Shown here piece after piece: positions 59,643 to 64,000 of a DNA stretch of 64,000 nucleotides. The notes under the pieces were generated by a model that had not been told where the DNA came from, searched no databases, and worked only from the letters and a program-made list of their open reading frames with translations. The stretch's first letter is position 1; each line of letters begins with the position of its first letter. Made by a program: the position numbers and the translations under genes. This DNA is from a virus: positions 1 through 64,000 of the IMG/VR virus record IMGVR_UViG_3300029827_000001, one strand, 5' to 3'.

Positions 59643-60674
59643 TTAGAAAACCCAGTGATAAACCTTTTTGGCTTTTTCGCTTACCCAGTTATAGGCACCC
59701 GAGAAATAGTTACTTTTCTTTTCCTCTTTGGCCTTGACAGTTCCTTCTGCTTCAGCAGCTCTCTGGATGGCGTCGATGGGCTCATTGTCAATCTTGACCT
59801 TGAAACTGTCTCCCTTTATCACTCCATTTAAGTTCTCAGAGTGAATGACAATCTTTTGCTCATCGGTCTTCCAGAGGATTGAGGCAAAGCGAACAGATTC
59901 CTGGCGGATTGTCAAGTCCCCCTGAACCCAATTTTTGATTGGATCAGGCCATGTTCGCCTATCTGGGTTTGACATAAACGCAAAGCATTTCTTGAGACCC
60001 ATTGATCTCATTTTGTCAATGATAATCTCAAGATCTGTTTCATCCTGACCTTGGAAGTCGGTCCAGAAGACTCTGCCACCTAATGAGTTATAGGCTCTCC
60101 CAACTAGTAAAGAATCGTAACCCCAACTCTTCACCTTATGGGACATATCCTCAATTGCCTTTGATCTCACTTGATCTTTGTAGACGGTTGTAGGAAATAT
60201 CATAGTGAAACCATCTGAATCAGTGATAGTTTCAACGCCGATCAACTCGGGGTTTTTGACGTCTTTGATTCTTTTTGATAAAACGTCAACCAACTGCTTT
60301 TCAAGGTGTTGCTGCTCTGCTGCGTAGTTGATTGCTTTCTTGATTGCTTCAGGTCCAGTCTCATGGAAAATGTATACTCCTGCTATGGTGAAGATCAAAG
60401 CAAGAGAAACTATTGAGTACATAAGGACCCTAATTACATAAGCAAACCCACCTTGAGCTTGTTCCCTCGGTTTTCTGAACAACCGAAAGCTTTTCGGTTT
60501 GTCGACCAACTCTGAAAGTTCCCGACTGACTCTTGATAGATTTTCCTTGATCACTAGTAGTCTCTCCTTGTCCTCGGTGGTTGCGATTCCCTTATTGACT
60601 CTCTCTTCTAATTCTGCGCTTTGACGGAGTAAGGAGACTCGCTCCTCACGAAGTAATTTTTCTTTCTCCTTCAT
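59643..60674 (-). CDS. coiled-coil membrane protein, 343 aa
   Basis: Coiled coil over residues 1-60, one transmembrane helix near 85-104, then a soluble 220-residue domain without known motif. The base composition is clearly higher in GC than in the neighbouring sugar genes (29 of 60 at 59941-60000 against 16 of 60 at 59101-59160), suggesting separate origin. AGGAGG site. Confidence 0.65.
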   Translation of the reverse strand: MKEKEKLLREERVSLLRQSAELEERVNKGIATTEDKERLLVIKENLSRVSRELSELVDKPKSFRLFRKPREQAQGGFAYVIRVLMYSIVSLALIFTIAGVYIFHETGPEAIKKAINYAAEQQHLEKQLVDVLSKRIKDVKNPELIGVETITDSDGFTMIFPTTVYKDQVRSKAIEDMSHKVKSWGYDSLLVGRAYNSLGGRVFWTDFQGQDETDLEIIIDKMRSMGLKKCFAFMSNPDRRTWPDPIKNWVQGDLTIRQESVRFASILWKTDEQKIVIHSENLNGVIKGDSFKVKIDNEPIDAIQRAAEAEGTVKAKEEKKSNYFSGAYNWVSEKAKKVYHWVF

Positions 60675-60698
60675 AGTAATATCCTCCTTCTACTTTGG

Positions 60699-60887
60699 TT
60701 AGACTATTTCTTCCCCTCCTGTTTCTGGAATTGCAAAACCCTTAATCACTCTCCATCCATAGGATGGAAAAGCAATTGCTCCAATGATTGTTCCGACAAT
60801 TGATCCTACACAACCTCCTAGAAATGCTAGAGATAAGAGAATCAGTACACACGCCACCACCGCCAGAACATCGAGAACTAGTTTCAC
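60699..60887 (-). CDS. small Gly-rich membrane protein, 62 aa
   Basis: One long hydrophobic region with G-G-C-V-G-S-I-V-G-T-I-I-G-A, a glycine-zipper pattern that packs helices together. GTG start behind AAGGAGGA. First gene below the motif at 60939. Confidence 0.6.
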   Translation of the reverse strand: MKLVLDVLAVVACVLILLSLAFLGGCVGSIVGTIIGAIAFPSYGWRVIKGFAIPETGGEEIV

Positions 60888-60938
60888 CTTCTATCCTCCT
60901 TCCAAATATTAGTTTTAGATACAATAACTTTATTCCAG

Positions 60939-60954
60939 TAATTAATATATATAG
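60939..60954 (-). promoter_or_regulatory. candidate phage promoter motif, copy 4
   Basis: Minus-strand CTATATATATTAATTA, 52 bases above GTG 60887, divergent from the QueC-like gene at 61037. Confidence 0.6.
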
Positions 60955-61036
60955 CTTTGGGACAGTAACCAAAGAACTATATGAGACATAAATTTTGGAT
61001 ATGAGAACATATTATAAAAATGAAAGGAGTAGTTTT

Positions 61037-61636
61037 ATGGTAAATTTAGGTCCATTAAAAGAAGATGTGCGAGATCTATTAATTCTTTATAGCGGCGGAG
61101 CAGATAGTCGGTTGATGCTGGAAATCGCTTTTAGAACAAATAGAAAGCCTTATTGTCTACTAATTGATTATGGACAATTACATAAAGAAGAACTAGATTT
61201 TGCTGTTAATCAACTTGACAAACTTAAAGTTCCTTGGCAATTAGTCTCAGTATCAGGTTTACTATATGATAGTGCTTTAACTGGAAGTGGTGAGCAGGGC
61301 ACGTTTGGAAGTAAAGATGAAATTAGTATTTTTCATGTTCCAGGTAGAAATACAATGTTTGCAGGCATTGCACTAGGAGTTGCTGAGAACAAAAGGATCA
61401 GTGAGATTTGGCATGGGGCTGATTTTTCAGATCGTTTAAATCTATTTCCAGATTGTTATCAAGAGTATGCAGTTAAGTTGAATGAATTATTTGCAATTGC
61501 TGGCCCAAGTCCAATTAAATATTTAGTTCCTTTAGCTGGTATGACAAAAGAGATGATACTTGATTTACTAAAAGCATATGGGGTTAATTTAGCTACTATT
61601 TTTTCAGGATATGGAGAGATTCAAGCAGAGTTATAA
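61037..61636 (+). CDS. QueC-like 7-cyano-7-deazaguanine synthase without zinc site
   Basis: QueC makes preQ0 from 7-carboxy-7-deazaguanine with ATP and ammonia. PP-loop S-G-G-A-D-S (19-24), I-D-Y-G-Q-L-H-K-E-E near 41, F-H-V-P-G-R-N-T near 98, G-A-D-F-S-D near 127 and P-L-A-G-M-T-K near 170 match. QueC usually continues with a four-Cys zinc site (C-x-x-C near the end); this 199 aa protein stops at S-G-Y-G-E. No other preQ0 genes are in the window. AAAGGAG site supports ATG 61037. Confidence 0.82.
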   Translation: MVNLGPLKEDVRDLLILYSGGADSRLMLEIAFRTNRKPYCLLIDYGQLHKEELDFAVNQLDKLKVPWQLVSVSGLLYDSALTGSGEQGTFGSKDEISIFHVPGRNTMFAGIALGVAENKRISEIWHGADFSDRLNLFPDCYQEYAVKLNELFAIAGPSPIKYLVPLAGMTKEMILDLLKAYGVNLATIFSGYGEIQAEL

Positions 61637-61658
61637 GACAAAAAAATAACTGAGAAAC

Positions 61659-61687
61659 AAAAAGGCATTGGTGAAATATGCCTTTTT
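61659..61687. terminator. bidirectional terminator hairpin
   Basis: AAAAAGGCAT/ATGCCTTTTT, 10 bp perfect, nine-base loop. Serves both the QueC-like gene and the minus-strand gene ending at 61715. A second hairpin (CTATCC/GGATAG, about 61690-61713) lies beside it. Confidence 0.8.
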
Positions 61688-61714
61688 GACTATCCGTTGA
61701 ATCTAGTGGATAGC

Positions 61715-61891
61715 TTATTCACTACCGAACTTTGATTCCATCATAGCTGAGACAAACAGGTTTAAGCTCTCAGCGATTGCGATCAGAGCAAACTTTATCT
61801 TCTCATTGTCCCTATAGTCAGGACCATCAGACTTTGCTCTGTCGATGTACTTTCTTATTTCTTTTAGTGTGAGCTCTTCTTTAGTGCTCAT
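61715..61891 (-). CDS. small helical protein, 58 aa
   Basis: Charged N-terminal helix (E-E-L-T-L-K-E-I-R-K-Y) and an amphipathic helix with A-L-I-A-I-A-E-S-L-N-L-F. GGAGGAAACA before ATG 61891. Not recognised. Confidence 0.6.
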   Translation of the reverse strand: MSTKEELTLKEIRKYIDRAKSDGPDYRDNEKIKFALIAIAESLNLFVSAMMESKFGSE

Positions 61892-61904
61892 TGTTTCCTC
61901 CTGG

Positions 61905-62462
61905 TTAGAAGGTTCTCCAACGATTGTTTTTCCACATGAGTTGACGGTCGGCCATGATGGTCGTATTCTTTTTCTTAGCTACATTTGCAGCCATCAGACC
62001 GATTGTATCATGAGTAGTGTTAGTAAAAGTGTGACCCAACTCATGAGCAGTAACTATGCCTGAACCCTGCATAGTCGACCTAATGAGAATATACCGACCA
62101 GCATTCTTTGCCATAAAGGGTTTCCCTGGAAGATTCAGGTAACCAATAGCAACGTCATAATCAATCTTCTTCTCAAGTTGCTTCGCTCTCTTTGTGAGTT
62201 GCATCATTATATGGGCACCTGTTTTCTTGTTCCAGTGATACTCTTTAACTGCTACAATCTCAAGCTCCATATAGACCTGACCCTTTATGATATTGGTGGC
62301 ATTTGAAACTGCCTGGTAGATCCGGTCTTGCCTGAACACACCATCTGTCAAAACCAGGACTTTTAAAGTCCGAACTTCGAAACTCTCAGCAAGTACTGGA
62401 CTTGCCAAACTGAGAACTAACACTATGATCAATAGTGATCTTAACATCATTCTTCGTTTCAT
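61905..62462 (-). CDS. secreted metzincin-like zinc metallopeptidase
   Basis: Signal peptide (about residues 1-25, S-P-V-L-A). The zinc motif H-E-L-G-H (140-144) with H151 and a G-L-M-A turn near 155-158 follows the metzincin plan, but the third His is one residue further than in the usual HExxHxxGxxH. 185 aa is small for the class. Would cut a host or envelope protein outside the cytoplasm. AAGGAGGATAATACC before ATG. Confidence 0.75.
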   Translation of the reverse strand: MKRRMMLRSLLIIVLVLSLASPVLAESFEVRTLKVLVLTDGVFRQDRIYQAVSNATNIIKGQVYMELEIVAVKEYHWNKKTGAHIMMQLTKRAKQLEKKIDYDVAIGYLNLPGKPFMAKNAGRYILIRSTMQGSGIVTAHELGHTFTNTTHDTIGLMAANVAKKKNTTIMADRQLMWKNNRWRTF

Positions 62463-62489
62463 GGTATTATCCTCCTTGAAACTATTAGT

Positions 62490-62750
62490 TTATTTCTCTT
62501 TTAGTAACTTCCTTACAAATGGGTAAACTTCATTTATCGTAGTATGGACTCCTGCAACTAGCGCTGCGACTGCTAGTCCTATTCCAAGTATCACGAATGT
62601 CCATGCCAGAAAGTGAGACGAGTGGACGAATGTCCATGAAGTTCTTGAAGCGGTAAACGATAAACCCCCAATACATAGAGCAACTACTAACTGACCAATT
62701 ATTCTCTTTACTTGGTCAATATTTCTTTTTTCAAACTCACTAAGTTTCAT
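62490..62750 (-). CDS. two-helix membrane protein, 86 aa
   Basis: Hydrophobic segments near residues 16-36 and 48-67 with short polar ends. AAGGAGG site. Holin-like topology is possible, no motif. Confidence 0.6.
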   Translation of the reverse strand: MKLSEFEKRNIDQVKRIIGQLVVALCIGGLSFTASRTSWTFVHSSHFLAWTFVILGIGLAVAALVAGVHTTINEVYPFVRKLLKEK

Positions 62751-62774
62751 TTTAACTACCTCCTTGTTTGAAAC

Positions 62775-63026
62775 TTACTCTGAAAGACTGGGATGTATTA
62801 GTAACTCCCGGCTCTTTTGAGTTATTATATCTCTGTACTTCTTAGAGACTAAGTTTTTGAGATCTTCTGATGACTCAACTTTCTTAACCAATGCCGTTGA
62901 GAGATTTACCATACCTCTCTCTTTAAATCTAGATATTGCTTTTTCAATCTGACTTTGAGGAAGACCCTTTTCCTCAAGGTCTTGTCTCACTAACTCTTCA
63001 ATGAGACACTGTAGGATCTTTTTCAT
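62775..63026 (-). CDS. small helical protein, 83 aa
   Basis: Soluble and helical. ATG 63026 follows AAGGAGGTAATATC and is much better than the upstream ATG at 63068. First gene below the motif at 63082. Confidence 0.6.
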   Translation of the reverse strand: MKKILQCLIEELVRQDLEEKGLPQSQIEKAISRFKERGMVNLSTALVKKVESSEDLKNLVSKKYRDIITQKSRELLIHPSLSE

Positions 63027-63081
63027 GATATTACCTCCTTGTAAAGTAGATACCAAGAAACCAAACATTCCGCCCTATCAT

Positions 63082-63097
63082 TAAGTAATATATATAG
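63082..63097 (-). promoter_or_regulatory. candidate phage promoter motif, copy 5
   Basis: Minus-strand CTATATATATTACTTA, 56 bases above ATG 63026, only one mismatch from the consensus. Confidence 0.55.
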
Positions 63098-63125
63098 TAG
63101 CAAATCTTTATATATGGTGGTGAAA

Positions 63126-63500
63126 ATGGATCCAACTAAACCTGGAAAAATTATTGGAATTATTGGTACTAGAAGAAGAGATAGATTTAATGACTATAAA
63201 GTAGTTGAGGAAGCATTCTTTAAAGCTTATGAAGAAGGTGATTGGATTTGCTCTGGTGGTTGTCCTCAGGGCGGAGATAGATTTGCTGAAAAGATTGCAA
63301 AGAAGTATGGAATACCAATTCTTATATTTTATCCGGATTGGAAAAAGTTTGGTAGAGGAGCGGGTATTGTAAGAAATACTTATATAGCATTAATGTCTGA
63401 TATTTTGATTGCTTGCGTTGCAGAAGATAGAACTGGTGGATCTGAAGATACCATTGAAAAGTTTGAGAAATATAAGAAAATGGAGGCGGTGTTAGTATGA
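63126..63500 (+). CDS. SLOG-superfamily protein (DUF2493/YspA-like), 124 aa
   Basis: Rossmann-like: I-G-I-I-G-T-R-R-R-D near residue 8, then C-S-G-G-C-P-Q-G-G-D-R-F near 36-47, which is the nucleotide-binding S-G-G-x-x-G-x-D motif, and R-T-G-G-S-E-D near 106. SLOG proteins bind nucleotides or NAD-derived signals. GGTGGTGAAA supports ATG 63126; ATG 63114 is possible. Confidence 0.75.
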   Translation: MDPTKPGKIIGIIGTRRRDRFNDYKVVEEAFFKAYEEGDWICSGGCPQGGDRFAEKIAKKYGIPILIFYPDWKKFGRGAGIVRNTYIALMSDILIACVAEDRTGGSEDTIEKFEKYKKMEAVLV

Positions 63501-64000
63501 AACTAAGAGTATATCTAGGTGGTTATTCTCGTGAATCCAAATACCGAGAACTAGTAAAAAAAGATTATGGGGATAAGATTAACTTTATTGATCCTATTAT
63601 GGTACATAAAGTAGGAGGGACTGACCCTTCGGAGATTCCTCCAGCAGATAAACTTATGATTCTTTCTTGTCATGTTCTCGTTGTATATATTAGAAGAGCT
63701 TCTTTTGGAACACCTATGGAGATAATGTTTGCTCATACACACGGGATACCCGTTATATTAATTGATCCAACAGATGATCAAATTGCTTCAAGAGATATCT
63801 GGGTTTCTTATCATATAGATTTTACATTTGCTTCAATCTCATCTTGCTTCAATTATCTTTTAAGTCATCAATTAGACTATATAGAACAAAAAAATAAAAA
63901 GGAGTCGGTTATGGCAGAACCAAAAGTAAGTACAGTAATTCTAGGAAAACACTATTCTCCGTTTATTATTAGAAAAACAAATAAGTTTGGTTTTCCTCTC
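63497..64000 (+). CDS. nucleoside 2-deoxyribosyltransferase-like protein, cut by window end
   Basis: Start ATG 63497 overlaps the SLOG stop. Y-L-G-G-Y-S-R-E-S near residue 4, F-G-T-P-M-E-I-M-F-A near 75-84 and G-I-P-V-I-L-I-D near 90 match the family, which swaps bases on deoxyribose. The frame stays open past a second, well-placed start at 63911 (GGAGTCGGTT before it), so the last 30 codons could be a second product or a fused domain. Confidence 0.6.
   Translation, partial: MKLRVYLGGYSRESKYRELVKKDYGDKINFIDPIMVHKVGGTDPSEIPPADKLMILSCHVLVVYIRRASFGTPMEIMFAHTHGIPVILIDPTDDQIASRDIWVSYHIDFTFASISSCFNYLLSHQLDYIEQKNKKESVMAEPKVSTVILGKHYSPFIIRKTNKFGFPL

Overview
The window reads as part of the genome of a large AT-rich tailed phage (or a prophage or phage-plasmid form of one). 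I see no rRNA, tRNA or CRISPR array. Evidence for a myovirus-like phage: a T4-style replisome (sliding clamp, RFC-type clamp loader, DnaG-like primase, RecA/UvsX-like recombinase, FEN/RNase H nuclease, RuvC-like resolvase, Dda/RecD-like helicase), a gp5-like hub with OB fold, an amidase, a PAAR spike tip and many tightly packed unknown genes. Strong GGAGG ribosome sites and about ten TTG starts suggest a host with Firmicute-like translation signals, but the host cannot be fixed from this sequence.

Layout. About 1-9.2 kb (minus strand) holds small zinc-ribbon, lipoprotein, secreted and membrane proteins, separated by gaps that fold into long-range stems. 9.3-17 kb (minus) holds virion genes, then a Cas4-like nuclease and a KhpA-like KH protein. 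17.4-36.7 kb (minus) is the replication, recombination and nucleotide block: RecA-like, class II ribonucleotide reductase, LigD-type 3'-phosphoesterase, RuvC, FEN, clamp, primase, clamp loader, phosphoribosyltransferase, endonuclease V-like, helicase, winged-helix proteins and a family of Cys-motif proteins. At 36.7 kb transcription diverges. 36.8-48.8 kb (plus) holds a possible DNA-binding protein, a 309-base palindrome-rich gap, virion-like genes, a Nudix hydrolase, an actin-like ATPase, three sugar-related genes and PAAR. 51.3-59.6 kb (plus) is an eleven-gene sugar operon. 61.0 kb is a shortened QueC. 63.1 kb to the end holds a SLOG protein and a deoxyribosyltransferase-like protein that runs off the window.

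Three minus-strand islands (48.9-51.2, 59.6-60.9 and 61.7-63.0 kb) interrupt the plus-strand blocks. Each begins just below a copy of a 16-base motif (CTATATATATTAATTA on the minus strand), encodes secreted or membrane proteins, and ends at a hairpin terminator. The same motif heads the 9.2 kb and 36.7 kb minus-strand blocks. I read it as a phage promoter class.

The most interesting unexplained signals are: (1) a structured RNA at 5791-5913 with a 10-12 bp closing stem, an 8 bp inner stem, two hairpins and an 8 bp pseudoknot that ends next to the ribosome site of a TTG-started gene, plus two related long-stem elements at 899-974 and 4101-4172; (2) the five-copy promoter motif that maps every minus-strand transcription unit; (3) the phage-borne glycan operon; (4) a QueC without its zinc site; (5) phage copies of KhpA and of the LigD phosphoesterase domain; (6) a short N-terminal leader shared by two virion-region proteins and a Nudix hydrolase.
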